Counted from the first letter of the stretch, positions 43,414 through 53,114 are shown. The stretch is 64,000 nt of DNA from CAMCXE01 sp046347475 (GCA_046347475.1 JAXMGD010000003.1:62001-126000); one strand, 5' to 3'. Program-made: numbers and translations. The notes: generated by a model not told the origin, from the letters alone.

Positions 43414-45047
43414 TCTTTTTTCTTGCCTCCGAATAATAAGGCGTTGGGATAGCGTTTTAATTCATCGGCAATGCGATCAAATGAATCCGACGCTTCGGTC
43501 ACCGAATTGAGCATTTCAATTACTTCAAAATGCAATTGCGAATCTGGCGCGAAGGTGGCGTCCAGGCTTTTTAGCGTAACGCGCAATTGGCTGAGGGTTT
43601 GGGTCGCTTCGGCGACGGTTTTATCCATGTCGTGAGTGGCTTTTTCTATATTGCCTAGGGTGCCATCGAGTTTACCGGCGGTATTATTTTTATCCAGGGT
43701 ATTCATAATATTGGCCAGGCTCGCCATGGATTTGGCGAGGTCAGCGCCGATTTTATCGCTGGGAATACGGTTAAATTTATCGGTGATTTCGCTTAATTGT
43801 TTGGTGAGCTGATCCAGCGGGTCGTCCAGGGTGGGGATTTCCGCGTGGTTATCCGTCACCATTAATTTGCCGGGTTTTTGTTTGTTTTCAAAGGCTAAAT
43901 CCACGTACAGGCTGCCGGTTAAGAGGCTGTCGGTGCGCAGTTGGCCGCGCAGGCCTTGACCGACCATTTTCGCAACCATACCGTCGATAATTTCCCGCTT
44001 GGGTTCTAAATCGGCTTTAAAGCGCTCGGGTTCTAAGGTGATATACACCAGCAGGGATTTATCTTGGTTTTCAATATTGGATAACACCACATCAACGACT
44101 TCGCCGACTTTTATACCGCGAAATTCCACCGGCGCACCGGCTTTTAAGCCGCGCACGGAATGGGAGAATTTTAATAAATAATAAAATTTGGCGCTAAAGC
44201 GGCCTTCTAACACGGATTCTTTATCGGCGTATAGAAAAAAGGTTTGGTTGGCTTTGGCAGGCTCGGCGTTTTCATAGGCGTTGATATTTTCAAAGGCGAT
44301 GCCGCCGCCTAAAAACGACACCAGGGAGGCCATTTGCGCTTTTACGCCGTCCGGCCCGAGGTTGATATCAAAACCGCTGACATTCCAAAAACGGCTGTGG
44401 CTGGTGATTAATTTATCGTGGGGCGCCTGCACAAACACACGAATTTCCACCGCTTCGCCGCTTTCACTGAGTTTATAACTGGTGACTTCGCCGACTTTTA
44501 ATTGCCGGTAATACACGGGTGAGCCTATGTCGACAGAATCTAAACTGTCGGCGCGCAGTAAAAAGGTGGTGCCTTTGACGCTGGATTCTATGGCGGGCGG
44601 CTCCGGTAGGCCGTCAAAATTGGTGGAGAAGGCGCCCGGCTCGCCAGGGTCCATCACTATGTACACGCCAGACACTAGGGTGCCGAGGTTGGAAACCCCC
44701 GCCACGCTGATGCGCGGGCTGACCAGCCAAAAACGTGTGTTCACGCTGAGGTGTTTGGCAATTTCCCGCTCAAGGGTGACTTTTAAGCGCACTTTGCTTA
44801 AATCGGCGGTGAGCTGCATTTTCGATACCTTGCCCACCGGCACATCTTTTAGGCGCACCTGGGTTTTACCCACCTCAATGCCCGCCGCTGCGTTTAAGAG
44901 GATTTCAATTTCCTGGCCTTTTTCCTGCCAGGAATTAATCGCCAGCCAGAGCGCAATGACGAGGGCAACCAGTGGTATCAACCACACGGGGGAGAGTTTT
45001 TGAAAGGGTGTAACCATCGGTTTAGGTAGATTCATGTTTAAACGCAT
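43410..45047 (-). CDS. pqiB: PqiB, MCE-domain intermembrane transport protein
   Basis: The 545-residue protein has one N-terminal membrane helix (LSPVWLIPLVALVIALWLAI) followed by three MCE domains. Their beta motifs include GIEVGKTQVRLKDVPVGKV, GSPVYYRQLKVGEV and GAPVEFRGIKVGEVVDV. A long helical C-terminus follows. PqiB oligomers form a tunnel spanning the periplasm. The start lies between 45047 and 45017 (Met residues 1, 5 and 11). All candidates overlap or abut the pqiA end. Confidence 0.93.
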   Translation of the reverse strand: MRLNMNLPKPMVTPFQKLSPVWLIPLVALVIALWLAINSWQEKGQEIEILLNAAAGIEVGKTQVRLKDVPVGKVSKMQLTADLSKVRLKVTLEREIAKHLSVNTRFWLVSPRISVAGVSNLGTLVSGVYIVMDPGEPGAFSTNFDGLPEPPAIESSVKGTTFLLRADSLDSVDIGSPVYYRQLKVGEVTSYKLSESGEAVEIRVFVQAPHDKLITSHSRFWNVSGFDINLGPDGVKAQMASLVSFLGGGIAFENINAYENAEPAKANQTFFLYADKESVLEGRFSAKFYYLLKFSHSVRGLKAGAPVEFRGIKVGEVVDVVLSNIENQDKSLLVYITLEPERFKADLEPKREIIDGMVAKMVGQGLRGQLRTDSLLTGSLYVDLAFENKQKPGKLMVTDNHAEIPTLDDPLDQLTKQLSEITDKFNRIPSDKIGADLAKSMASLANIMNTLDKNNTAGKLDGTLGNIEKATHDMDKTVAEATQTLSQLRVTLKSLDATFAPDSQLHFEVIEMLNSVTEASDSFDRIADELKRYPNALLFGGKKKE

Positions 45048-46326
45048 GGGCTGGAAAATCCCCAGGTTGTTCCTGAGGGGTATCTAATAAGCGCGGGTCG
45101 AAGGTTTCGGCGGCCAGCATGGTTAGCACTACCACGGCGGCGAAGGCCACCAGGGCGTTACCCGGTTGTATATTGCCTAAAAAGCCAAATTGCACCAAGG
45201 CCGTTAGCAGCGTGACCACATAAACATCCACCATGGACCAGCGGCCAATTAATTCGGTGAGGTGAAACAGGCGAATTTTGGTGGTCTGGTTGCGGTAGTG
45301 CTGAAAATGCGCGCTGGCCAATAGGTAGATGAGCACACCGAGTTTCGCCATGGGCACCACTATACTGGCGATAAATACCACCGCCGCAATCAACCACATG
45401 TCGTGGTTGAGCAGACTAATCACACCGCTTACCAGTGTGTCGTCGCGCTCGCCGGTGAGGGTGCGGGTGGTCATGAAGGGCAAGAGGTTGGCGGGTATAT
45501 ACAAAATCACTGAGGCGGCAATCAGCGCGGTGGTTTTTTGCAGGCTGTTGGGGATGCGTTTGTGCATGGGGCTTAAGCAGCGGGGGCAGTGACTGCTGTG
45601 CTCTAACAAGGTCTCCCCCACCATGGCCTCACACACGCCGCAGGCGTAGAGCTTGTCGGTAGCTTTAGCCACATAACAATTGTTGGGCTGTAAGAAATTC
45701 CACAGGCTCTGCCGGTCGATGAGGGCATAGGCGATGGTGAGTATGGGCACCAGGGAAAAAAAGGCGTACATACTGACGCCGGGGATAAGGCTTGCCATAT
45801 CGCCAAGTTTTACCGAGGTGACCAAGATGGCCAGCAGAAAAATCTCCAACATACTCCAGGGCTGGGCGCGGATCAGCCAGCGCAGCACAGCCACCTGGCC
45901 CGGCAGGCGTTTATTCAGCTGAAAGGGCACTAGAAGGTACAGCAGGGCGGAGACTTCCAGCAGCGGAAATAAAAAAATGGTGGAAAACACCAGCGCCGCC
46001 AGCAGCCACTGTTCATGGGCCAAGAGCGCACCCACGCCGGAGAGGATACTGGCGCTCTGCTCAAAGCTGACCAGCTTGAGGCTTAAAAAATCGAAGCTGT
46101 TGCTGATGATAAATAACACTACCGCCGCTACCGACAGGGCCGTGGCTGGCTGCACCCAGCGGGTTTTGCTCTCTGGCAGGGGCGATTGGCAATTGGGGCA
46201 GAGCAGCACCTGGCCTGCCTCGGCGTGCATGCGCTGCTGCAACTCGCCGCACTGGTGGCAAATTTGCCAGGCCTGCTGGCTGCTGTGGGGTTTTATCACG
46301 GCGCTAGCCCCGTCACGCGCGGCCAC
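45022..46326 (-). CDS. pqiA: PqiA-family inner-membrane protein
   Basis: The 434-residue protein has two PqiA repeats. Each has a zinc-ribbon-like pair (CHQCG..CPNC and CGVC..CPRC) followed by four hydrophobic helices. It is the inner-membrane partner of PqiB in the Pqi lipid-transport system. The start is GTG 46326, overlapping the ubiI stop by 14 bases, or GTG 46299 with GGGG upstream. It heads pqiA-pqiB-pqiC and appears translationally linked to ubiI. Confidence 0.92.
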   Translation of the reverse strand: MAARDGASAVIKPHSSQQAWQICHQCGELQQRMHAEAGQVLLCPNCQSPLPESKTRWVQPATALSVAAVVLFIISNSFDFLSLKLVSFEQSASILSGVGALLAHEQWLLAALVFSTIFLFPLLEVSALLYLLVPFQLNKRLPGQVAVLRWLIRAQPWSMLEIFLLAILVTSVKLGDMASLIPGVSMYAFFSLVPILTIAYALIDRQSLWNFLQPNNCYVAKATDKLYACGVCEAMVGETLLEHSSHCPRCLSPMHKRIPNSLQKTTALIAASVILYIPANLLPFMTTRTLTGERDDTLVSGVISLLNHDMWLIAAVVFIASIVVPMAKLGVLIYLLASAHFQHYRNQTTKIRLFHLTELIGRWSMVDVYVVTLLTALVQFGFLGNIQPGNALVAFAAVVVLTMLAAETFDPRLLDTPQEQPGDFPAHAFKHEST

Positions 46327-47521
46327 TGGCCAGGCGCATAAACTGCTGTTTCACGCCCGGCAACTGGCCCGCAAGCCTAAGGCCCAGGTTGCGCGCCAGG
46401 CCCACATAGGGGTTGTGGTTGCCGAACAGGCGCTTGAAGGATTCCATGGCCGCCATGGCGGCGAGGTTGTGGGGCATGCGGGCGCGCTGGTAGCGATCCT
46501 GCACGCTGGGGTGGTTAAGGGGCAGGCCGCGCTCTTGGGCGCGCACCAGTTCAGCCACCAACGCCTGTACGTCGGCCAGGCCCAGGTTGACGCCCTGCCC
46601 GGCTAAGGGGTGAATGGCGTGGGCGGCATCGCCCAGCAGCGTCACGCCCGGCGCGCAGTAGCGGCGGGCGTGGCATTGCTGCAGCGGCAGGGCCAGGCGC
46701 GCATCAAGATGCAGCACCGCACCTAAGCGGTGCTCAAGGGCTGCCGCCAAGGCGACTTTAAAAGCGTCCTCATCCAGCGCCATCATGCGCTCAGCTTCAG
46801 CATTCTCCAGCGACCAGACTATAGAGCTGTCCTGCTGCCCGGCGGGAAACAGCGGCAAAAACGCCAGCGGGCCTTGGTGGCTGAAACGCTGGTAGGCGGT
46901 GTGGCGGTGGGGCAGCTCGGTCTGCACCCGGCAGACGATTGCAGTGTGGCCGTAGGACCACTGGCGCACCGGGATAGAGGCCAGCTCGCGCAGCTTAGAG
47001 CGGGCGCCATCGGCGGCGAGTATCAAGGCGGCAGGTATCTCTGCGCCTTTGAGCGTTTGCAGGCAATAGGTCTCGCCCTGCTGGTGCAGGGCCTGCACTG
47101 AATCGCACAGCCAAGTAATCTGCGGCGCCAGGGCGATCAAGCGGTGTAGTTCAGCCAGCAGCTCGCCGTTTTCCACAATCCAGCCCAGCTCGTTGGCGCC
47201 CATCTCGCGGGCGGAAAATTCAATGCTGCCGCTGCCTTCACCGTCCCACACCTGCATCTGCTCATAGGCGCACAGGCGCTGTATTGCCGCCCACACACCC
47301 AGCTGTGCCAGCAGGCTTTGCGAGGCCAGGTTGAGGGCCACCACGCGCGGGTCGAACTGCGCGGCAAGCAGGGGCTGCTGTGGCCCCTGTTGATCGATCA
47401 ACACAATCGACACCTGCGGCAGCCGCTGGCTGAGCGCCAGGGCTAGGCTTGCGCCGACCAGGCCTGCGCCGACTATTACCACTGGGACATCTGCGACCAC
47501 TGGGGCATCTGCATTAGGCAT
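46313..47521 (-). CDS. ubiI: UbiI-type FAD-dependent ubiquinone hydroxylase
   Basis: The 402-residue flavoprotein has the FAD motif VVIVGAGLVGASLALAL at the N-terminus and GDAAHAIHPLAGQGVNLGLAD near the middle/C-terminal FAD-binding site. It is homologous to UbiH and UbiF. I call it UbiI because it follows ubiH in the E. coli order ygfB-pepP-ubiH-ubiI. UbiI hydroxylates C5 of the ubiquinone ring precursor. The start overlaps ubiH by eight bases. UbiF cannot be excluded by sequence alone. Confidence 0.85.
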   Translation of the reverse strand: MPNADAPVVADVPVVIVGAGLVGASLALALSQRLPQVSIVLIDQQGPQQPLLAAQFDPRVVALNLASQSLLAQLGVWAAIQRLCAYEQMQVWDGEGSGSIEFSAREMGANELGWIVENGELLAELHRLIALAPQITWLCDSVQALHQQGETYCLQTLKGAEIPAALILAADGARSKLRELASIPVRQWSYGHTAIVCRVQTELPHRHTAYQRFSHQGPLAFLPLFPAGQQDSSIVWSLENAEAERMMALDEDAFKVALAAALEHRLGAVLHLDARLALPLQQCHARRYCAPGVTLLGDAAHAIHPLAGQGVNLGLADVQALVAELVRAQERGLPLNHPSVQDRYQRARMPHNLAAMAAMESFKRLFGNHNPYVGLARNLGLRLAGQLPGVKQQFMRLASGRA

Positions 47522-48782
47522 CGGCTTTGAGCTCCCGAGGCAAGCTGACCGGCTGAGCCCGGCCAGAGAGTTGGCGGATGAAGGCGGCGCGCACGGCGGG
47601 CACAGTCTCCAGCAGTAACATGCCCATATCCCGCCCCCAGCGCAGGCTGCGCTCGCGGCGGGAGAAGACGCGGTTAAAGCCGTCGCTTAGGGCGATGGTG
47701 CGGTTTTGATCGGTTTGCGCGGACTGGGCATAGCGGTTGAGCTGTTTAAGCTCGCCCAAGCGTTCACCCAAAGCCGCCCCTTCGCTTAACACCTGGGCCA
47801 GGCGCAGGCCATCGCGCAGGGAGAGGTTAAAACCCTGCCCCGCCACCGGGTGCAAAAAGTGCGCAGCGTTGCCCTGTAATACTAGGTGGGAGCGCACCTG
47901 TTCGGTGGCTACCACCAGGCGCAGGGGGTAAAACTGCCGCTGGCCTATGGCTTCAAAGCGGCCTAACCGATACCCAAAGGCCGCTTGCAGGCGGTTTAAC
48001 AGCTCGCTGTCGCTAAGCTCTGCAATCGCCGCCTGTTGGTCGTGCGGGAAGGTCCACACCAGCCCGGCCACCCGCGCCTGGGCGGATTGCCCGCGCGGCA
48101 GCAGGGCCATGGGGCCGTCCGGGCAGAAGCGCTCAAAGGCGCAGCCACCGTGGGGCAGGCTAAAACGCACATTGGCCACCAGAGCGGTTTGGGCGTAGGG
48201 CACTTCGCGCACGCCTATGCCCAGCGCCTGGCGCAGGGGGGAGTCGGCGCCGTCGGCGAGTATGACCAGCTGGTTATTTTGGCGCTGTTCGCCCTGGGGC
48301 GATTGCCAGCTTAACTGCATGCCGCCGCTGATGGGCCGCAGGGCTGTCACCTGGGCGCCGGGGATAACTTCAATACGCGGCGCTTGGGTAAGCGCCTGGT
48401 GCAAAATCGGCTGCAGACCGGCGTTTTCTACCACCTGGCCGAGGGGCTGCTGGTGATTGTCCGCCGGGCTGAACTGGCTGAGCCCCCAACTGCCCTGATC
48501 GGACACATGGATGCGCTCGATGGCGGTGGCGAAGGGGGCAATCTGCGGCCACAGGCCTAGGGCGCGAAAGAGTTCGACCGAGGTGGGCGCCAGCGCCGTG
48601 CTGCGGCCATCCCAGCTCGCCCGTCGGGCGGGATCAGTCTCGGGTGTGAGCAGCGGGCTGGATTCAAACAGGCGGATCGGGCAGTCAGGCAGCGCGCGGC
48701 TTAGCAGCAGGGCGAGGCTAGCCCCCACCATGCCGCCGCCGATAATGCCTATACCCGCCGGGGGCAGCAAAGGGGCTGTCAA
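47514..48782 (-). CDS. ubiH: UbiH, 2-octaprenyl-6-methoxyphenol hydroxylase
   Basis: The 422-residue flavoprotein has GIGIIGGGMVGASLALLLSR (FAD dinucleotide fold), DGADSPLRQALGIGV, and LQGNAAHFLHPVAGQGFNLSLRD in the second FAD site. It hydroxylates the ubiquinone ring at C1. Its start overlaps the pepP stop (ATGA, 48779-48782), and its end overlaps ubiI. One ring hydroxylase normally belongs to the same complex as the other Ubi proteins. Confidence 0.93.
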   Translation of the reverse strand: MTAPLLPPAGIGIIGGGMVGASLALLLSRALPDCPIRLFESSPLLTPETDPARRASWDGRSTALAPTSVELFRALGLWPQIAPFATAIERIHVSDQGSWGLSQFSPADNHQQPLGQVVENAGLQPILHQALTQAPRIEVIPGAQVTALRPISGGMQLSWQSPQGEQRQNNQLVILADGADSPLRQALGIGVREVPYAQTALVANVRFSLPHGGCAFERFCPDGPMALLPRGQSAQARVAGLVWTFPHDQQAAIAELSDSELLNRLQAAFGYRLGRFEAIGQRQFYPLRLVVATEQVRSHLVLQGNAAHFLHPVAGQGFNLSLRDGLRLAQVLSEGAALGERLGELKQLNRYAQSAQTDQNRTIALSDGFNRVFSRRERSLRWGRDMGMLLLETVPAVRAAFIRQLSGRAQPVSLPRELKADA

Positions 48783-50107
48783 AGCAGCGGCCCTTGCCCC
48801 GCCATCAGGGCTTCAATGGCGGCGGAGGTTTTTGGCACCCCGCTGGTTAACACCTGACAGCCTTCAGGCGTGACCAATACATCATCCTCAATGCGAATGC
48901 CGATGCCGCGCCACTTTTTGGCTACGCTGGTCTCGTCTTTACCCACATACAAACCCGGCTCCACGGTAAGCACCATGCCCGCCTCAAAGCGGCGCCAGTC
49001 GCCGTTTTGCTTGTAATCGCCCACATCGTGTACATCCATACCCAGCCAGTGGCCGGTGCGGTGCATGTAAAACGGCCGGTAGGCACCCTGTTCGATCAAG
49101 GCCTCCACTTCCCCTTGCAGCAGGCCGAGCCGCACTAGGCCCGCCGTCAACACCTCCACCGCCGCCTCGTGGGGCTGGTTCCAGTGGTTGCCGGGTTTAA
49201 CGGCGGCTATGGCGGCCGCTTGGGCCTCCAGCACTAGGTCGTAGAGGGCGCGCTGCTCAGGGGAGAAACGCCCGCCCACCGGAAAGGTGCGGGTGATGTC
49301 CGCCGCATAACCCTGGTATTCACAGCCGGCGTCTATCAGCACCAAATCACCGTCTTGGAGGGCGCAATTGTTGTTGATGTAGTGCAGCACGCAGGCGTTG
49401 GCGCCGCCGCCGACTATGGTGTTGTAGGCCGGGTTGGGGGCGCCGCCCATGGCAAATTCATGGAGGATTTCCGCTTCCAGCTGGTATTCAAACAGGCCGG
49501 GTTTACAAAAACGCATGGCGCGCACATGGGCGCGGGCGGCCAGCTCGCAGGAGGCGGCCATCACGGCTTGTTCGGCGGGGCTTTTGATCAGGCGCTGGTT
49601 GTGCAGCAGGTGGTTGAGGTCGATAAACTCCCCCGGCGGCACCGCGCCGCTGCGCACCTTGCTGCGAATGTGGTTCACCCAGCCCATTACCTGGCTGTCA
49701 AAACTCGGCTCCTGGCCCAGGGCGTAATACACGCGCTTACGGCCTTCAATCAGGCCCGGCAAAATATCGTCTATGTCGTCGATGGGGTAGGCGTCATCGG
49801 CACCGAAGTGGCTGCAGGCGCCTTCAGGCCCGTAGCGAAAGCCATCCCAAATTTCCCGCTCCGGGTTGCGCTCGCGGCAGAACAACACGTACTCGCCCTG
49901 CTTGCGGCCGGGCATAAGCACCAGCACGGCCTGGGGTTCGTTAAAGCCGGTTAAATACAAAAAATCGCTGTCCTGGCGGAAGCCGTAGTGGGTGTCGCGG
50001 GAGCGGATTTTCTCCTGGGCGGCGGGGATGATGGCGATGGAGTCTGTCTCCATAGCGGCCATCAGGGTTTGCCTGCGGCTGTTAAATTCCGATTGCGATA
50101 GGCTCAT
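48779..50107 (-). CDS. pepP: Xaa-Pro aminopeptidase (aminopeptidase P)
   Basis: The 442-residue enzyme has the expected length. The creatinase-like catalytic domain has metal ligands in VLIDAGCEYQGYAADITRTF (two Asp), HRTGHWLGMDVHDVG (His), VEPGLYVG (Glu) and IRIEDDVLVT (Glu). The N-terminus FRQDSDFLYLTGFNEP is typical of PepP. It removes N-terminal residues preceding proline in the cytoplasm with a dinuclear metal site. Confidence 0.95.
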   Translation of the reverse strand: MSLSQSEFNSRRQTLMAAMETDSIAIIPAAQEKIRSRDTHYGFRQDSDFLYLTGFNEPQAVLVLMPGRKQGEYVLFCRERNPEREIWDGFRYGPEGACSHFGADDAYPIDDIDDILPGLIEGRKRVYYALGQEPSFDSQVMGWVNHIRSKVRSGAVPPGEFIDLNHLLHNQRLIKSPAEQAVMAASCELAARAHVRAMRFCKPGLFEYQLEAEILHEFAMGGAPNPAYNTIVGGGANACVLHYINNNCALQDGDLVLIDAGCEYQGYAADITRTFPVGGRFSPEQRALYDLVLEAQAAAIAAVKPGNHWNQPHEAAVEVLTAGLVRLGLLQGEVEALIEQGAYRPFYMHRTGHWLGMDVHDVGDYKQNGDWRRFEAGMVLTVEPGLYVGKDETSVAKKWRGIGIRIEDDVLVTPEGCQVLTSGVPKTSAAIEALMAGQGPLL

Positions 50108-50121
50108 GGGCGCACCCGCGT

Positions 50122-50682
50122 TTAATGTAGGTTGGCGGACGGGGCAGCGGCTTCAGGCTCGCTGCGCCCCTGTTGGTCGGCGGCCAGCTGCAGCACCACT
50201 ACCCGCACGTATTCCACCAGTTCAGCGAAATACACTTCGTTTTCTTCCGTTTCATCGGCACTGGCATCGAGCTGGGCTATCTGCGCCAGATCATCCAGGC
50301 CTTCGTGTTTGATTCCTTCAGCGCCCGCATGGCCCAGCGCGCACAAAAAGCCCTGGCACCACTGGGCGAGGGCTTCTAAACGCGCGTTCATAGGCAGGGC
50401 GTCATCGGGTAACAAGAGGTGAAAGCGGTACTCGGCGTCCTTGAGGGTGTGGCTCACCATGGCATTGAGTGCGCCCAGGCCCGCCAGTTGTTCGGGGGTT
50501 TTAGGCAGCATGTCGATATCTAAAAAACGCGCCACCTCTGTGTGCCAGGCGGCCTCGTCGAGGTTTTCGCCATTGACCTGTAAACCGACTAAAAAGCCCT
50601 GAAATTCCGAGGCGCCACTAATTGCACCTATCTGCAATAAAAAATCCGCCCAGTGTTCAAAATTGATGCTCGCTGCAGCCAT
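50122..50682 (-). CDS. ygfB: UPF0149 (YgfB/YecA) family protein
   Basis: The 186-residue protein has the family blocks GAISGASEFQGFLVGLQVNG, LPDDALPMNARLEALAQWCQGFLCALG and EVYFAELVEYVRVVVLQL. It is the usual first gene before pepP, 14 bp away. In Pseudomonas aeruginosa YgfB has been linked to ampDh3/beta-lactam control; no such evidence is visible here. Divergent from the ZapB-like gene, with a 230-bp gap that shows no RNA gene. Confidence 0.9.
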   Translation of the reverse strand: MAAASINFEHWADFLLQIGAISGASEFQGFLVGLQVNGENLDEAAWHTEVARFLDIDMLPKTPEQLAGLGALNAMVSHTLKDAEYRFHLLLPDDALPMNARLEALAQWCQGFLCALGHAGAEGIKHEGLDDLAQIAQLDASADETEENEVYFAELVEYVRVVVLQLAADQQGRSEPEAAAPSANLH

Positions 50683-50912
50683 GCTTTTTGCCTGTTAAAA
50701 CGCGTAGTGGAACAATGTAAGACCTGGCTCACATGCTACCATAAGCCTTACAAATTAAGGCATTTAAGGCTAGCTGGCACAAGGACCGCAGGCATCTTGA
50801 GGCCGGGTGCAGGGCAAGGTTTTTATCTGCCGGCGCCTTAGGCTTTAACTAAGTACGTTTAACCTAGGGGGTAGAGGTTGATGTTGAGCACCATTTTTAA
50901 GGCCAGGGTTTA

Positions 50913-51131
50913 ATGCCTATGCACGATCCCCTTATTGCCAAGCTTAGCGCCCAGATCGAGCGCCTGATTGCCGAACACCAAGCCCTTAAAGCTGAGCATC
51001 AGCAGCTGCAACAGGCCGCGCGCACATGGCGCGAAGAGCGCCAACTGCTGATCGACAAAAACACCCTCGCCTGCAACCGCATCGAAGCCATGATCGCCCG
51101 CTTAAAAAAATGGGACGGCCCCCATGAGTAA
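50913..51131 (+). CDS. ZapB-like small coiled-coil protein (TIGR02449 type)
   Basis: The 72-residue protein is a single coiled coil (LIAKLSAQIERLIAEHQALK...) and ends WDGPHE. It overlaps zapA by eight bases, which is the constant position of this TIGR02449-type family. By context it is probably a cell-division accessory protein that works with ZapA. The start could be ATG 50913 or the ATG two codons later. Confidence 0.8.
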   Translation: MPMHDPLIAKLSAQIERLIAEHQALKAEHQQLQQAARTWREERQLLIDKNTLACNRIEAMIARLKKWDGPHE

Positions 51132-51432
51132 ACAACACCGCGTTAACCTCAGCCTGCTGGAAAAGGAATACCAAATTGCCTGCCCGCCGGAGGAACAAGC
51201 GGCCCTTATCACCGCCGCCAAAGAAGTCGAACGCCGCATGCGCACCACCCGCCTGCAGCAGGGAGTGGTGGGGGCTGAGCGTATTGCGGTGGTGGTGGCG
51301 CTGAATCTTTGTTATGAGCTGCAGCAGTTGCAGGCCCAGATGGCGGCTTCTAGCCCTGTGGGCCCGGATAATGCGGCACTTCAATCCCTGCTCGAAAAAG
51401 TCCAGGCGGCGTTGAACGAACCCCAGCCCTGA
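51124..51432 (+). CDS. zapA: Cell division protein ZapA
   Basis: The 102-residue protein has the ZapA core NLSLLEKEYQIACPPEEQAAL, LITAAKEVERRMR and the conserved ERIAVVVALNLCYEL helix. ZapA bundles FtsZ filaments at the division site. In most relatives the 6S RNA gene follows zapA; here the next gene converges with zero bases between stop codons, so no ssrS is present at this place. Confidence 0.92.
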   Translation: MSKQHRVNLSLLEKEYQIACPPEEQAALITAAKEVERRMRTTRLQQGVVGAERIAVVVALNLCYELQQLQAQMAASSPVGPDNAALQSLLEKVQAALNEPQP

Positions 51433-52275
51433 TTAACGCTGAATCCACTGTGACAAGGCCGCAAGCTTGCCTGGGTCCTGATCCACAAAACGCACCATCA
51501 CCCGCACCTTATCACTCTCTGGGCTTAAGCTCGCCGCCGTGAGAGCGTGTATATAGACATTCAGGCGCGCCAGCACCTGGCTGTTCGCATCGAGAATATC
51601 CAGAGCGGCCGCTTCGAATAGTTGCGGCAGGCTTTCCGTGCGGTCGATGAGGCCGCTCATAGCCTGCAGGGAAATCTCTTTTACCTCACACACAAAAGCC
51701 TGTTTGGCCAGGCGCAGATGGGCTTGCAGATTCACCTTGGCAGGTGCGCTGGCGGCGGGCGCGGCGGGTTTGGCAAAGGCGGTGGCTTGCACAGGCTGGG
51801 GGGCGGCTTTTTGGCTGCGCTCTACGGTGGCCCCGGTGAGCACCGCTAAGGAGCTAAAGGGCCCGGCGGGTTTTGCCGAAGCAGCCTTGGGGTTATAGCC
51901 GATGCGTTTGAGCTGTTTGTGTACCTTGCGGGTCAGCTCTTCGGCGGTGAAAGGTTTAGAGATGTAATCGCTAACCCCTGCATTAACGGCGGCGATCACA
52001 TGGTTGCGATCGCCCCGGCTGGTGATCATGATAAAGGGCGTGGCCACCAAATGCGGCTGGGCGCGCACCCATTTGAGCAGCTCCTCGCCGGACACCTCGG
52101 GCATTTCCCAGTCGGAGAGGATTAAATCCGGCGCTTTTTGTTTGATGAGGGCCTGGGCGCGGGCGCCGTCGGCGGCTTCTAGGAGTTCAACTTCCCCTAT
52201 CATCTGGCGGACAGCGCGTTTGACGAGATCGCGAATAAAGGTTGCGTCGTCCACCACTAACACCGTTAAGCCCAT
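51433..52275 (-). CDS. Response regulator with C-terminal PilZ-like domain
   Basis: The 280-residue protein has an N-terminal receiver domain (1-125) with acidic pocket Asp9-Asp10, phosphoacceptor Asp55 in LILSDWEMP, Thr/Ser in MITSRG and Lys in YISKPF. A Pro/Ala linker follows. The C-terminal ~100 residues (VCEVKEISLQAMSGLIDR..., DILDANSQVLARLNVYIHAL) have a PilZ-like beta pattern, but I see no clear RxxxR motif, so c-di-GMP binding is doubtful. No sensor kinase is adjacent. Confidence 0.8.
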   Translation of the reverse strand: MGLTVLVVDDATFIRDLVKRAVRQMIGEVELLEAADGARAQALIKQKAPDLILSDWEMPEVSGEELLKWVRAQPHLVATPFIMITSRGDRNHVIAAVNAGVSDYISKPFTAEELTRKVHKQLKRIGYNPKAASAKPAGPFSSLAVLTGATVERSQKAAPQPVQATAFAKPAAPAASAPAKVNLQAHLRLAKQAFVCEVKEISLQAMSGLIDRTESLPQLFEAAALDILDANSQVLARLNVYIHALTAASLSPESDKVRVMVRFVDQDPGKLAALSQWIQR

Positions 52276-52329
52276 CGCCGTCCACCCTGTTGATCATTGC
52301 TCACAGCCCTGTTGCCCAGTGCGCCTGGG

Positions 52330-53112
52330 TTATGCCTCGGCGCGGCGGGTAAATACCCAGGTGTCGCCACTGGACAGGGCTGCGTTATAGCCATACCCAT
52401 CGGCGCTGAAGCCTTTTAGCTCTTCAGCCTGGGTGAGGCGATTGTTAACAATATAGGCGCACATTCGCCCGCGCGCCTTTTTCGCGAAAAAACTGATGAT
52501 CTTGTAGGTGCCAGTGGGTGCGTGGTAGTCCTTAAACAGCGGCTCAATAATGCGCCCGGCCACCAGGTTGGGTTTAACCACTTTGAAGTATTCCTGGGAG
52601 GCCAGGTTAATCACTAGGCCGCTGCCCTCGGCTTTTAAATCCTTATTTAACAGCTGCGTCACTAATTCCCCCCAGAACTGGTACAAATCCCGCCCCCGCT
52701 CGGTTTTAAGGCCGGTGCCCATCTCCAAACGGTAGGGCAGTATGGCGTCCAGAGGCCGCAACAGGCCGTAAAGGCCGGACAAAATGCGCACATGGCCCTG
52801 GGCAAAGTCCACCGCCTCGGCATCCCAACTGCGGGCTTGCAAGCCCTGGTACACATCGCCATTAAACGCCCAGATGGCCGGGCAGGCCTGGCGTTTCGGC
52901 TGCGGCCAGCGCCAGTCTTGAAAACGCGTGTAGTTGAGCAGAGCGAGTTTTTCACTCAGGTGCATAAGCTTCGCCACATCCGCCACCTGGGCCTGCTTTA
53001 GGGTTTGCATGAGGGCTTGGCTGTGCTCAGGCAGGCGCGGCTGGGTGGCTTTGTACTCCAGCGGCGGGGCGCTGAAGTCGAGGTCTTTGGCGGGGGAAAG
53101 CAGAGCGAGCAT
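52330..53112 (-). CDS. yaaA: Peroxide stress protein YaaA (UPF0246)
   Basis: The ATG at 53112 gives the canonical start MLALLSPAKDLDF (260 residues). The blocks PAIWAFNGDVYQGL, RILSGLYGLLRPLDAI and INLASQEYFKVV are typical. YaaA lowers free iron and limits Fenton chemistry after peroxide in E. coli and binds DNA. It starts two bases after the stop of the DUF4265 gene, so the two are an operon. Confidence 0.93.
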   Translation of the reverse strand: MLALLSPAKDLDFSAPPLEYKATQPRLPEHSQALMQTLKQAQVADVAKLMHLSEKLALLNYTRFQDWRWPQPKRQACPAIWAFNGDVYQGLQARSWDAEAVDFAQGHVRILSGLYGLLRPLDAILPYRLEMGTGLKTERGRDLYQFWGELVTQLLNKDLKAEGSGLVINLASQEYFKVVKPNLVAGRIIEPLFKDYHAPTGTYKIISFFAKKARGRMCAYIVNNRLTQAEELKGFSADGYGYNAALSSGDTWVFTRRAEA

Positions 53113-53114
53113 GG

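Noticed and set aside
50683..50912. Possible 6S RNA near zapA
   Set aside because: 6S RNA normally follows zapA, where there is no space; the ygfB-zapA gap shows no closed 6S-like fold by eye.
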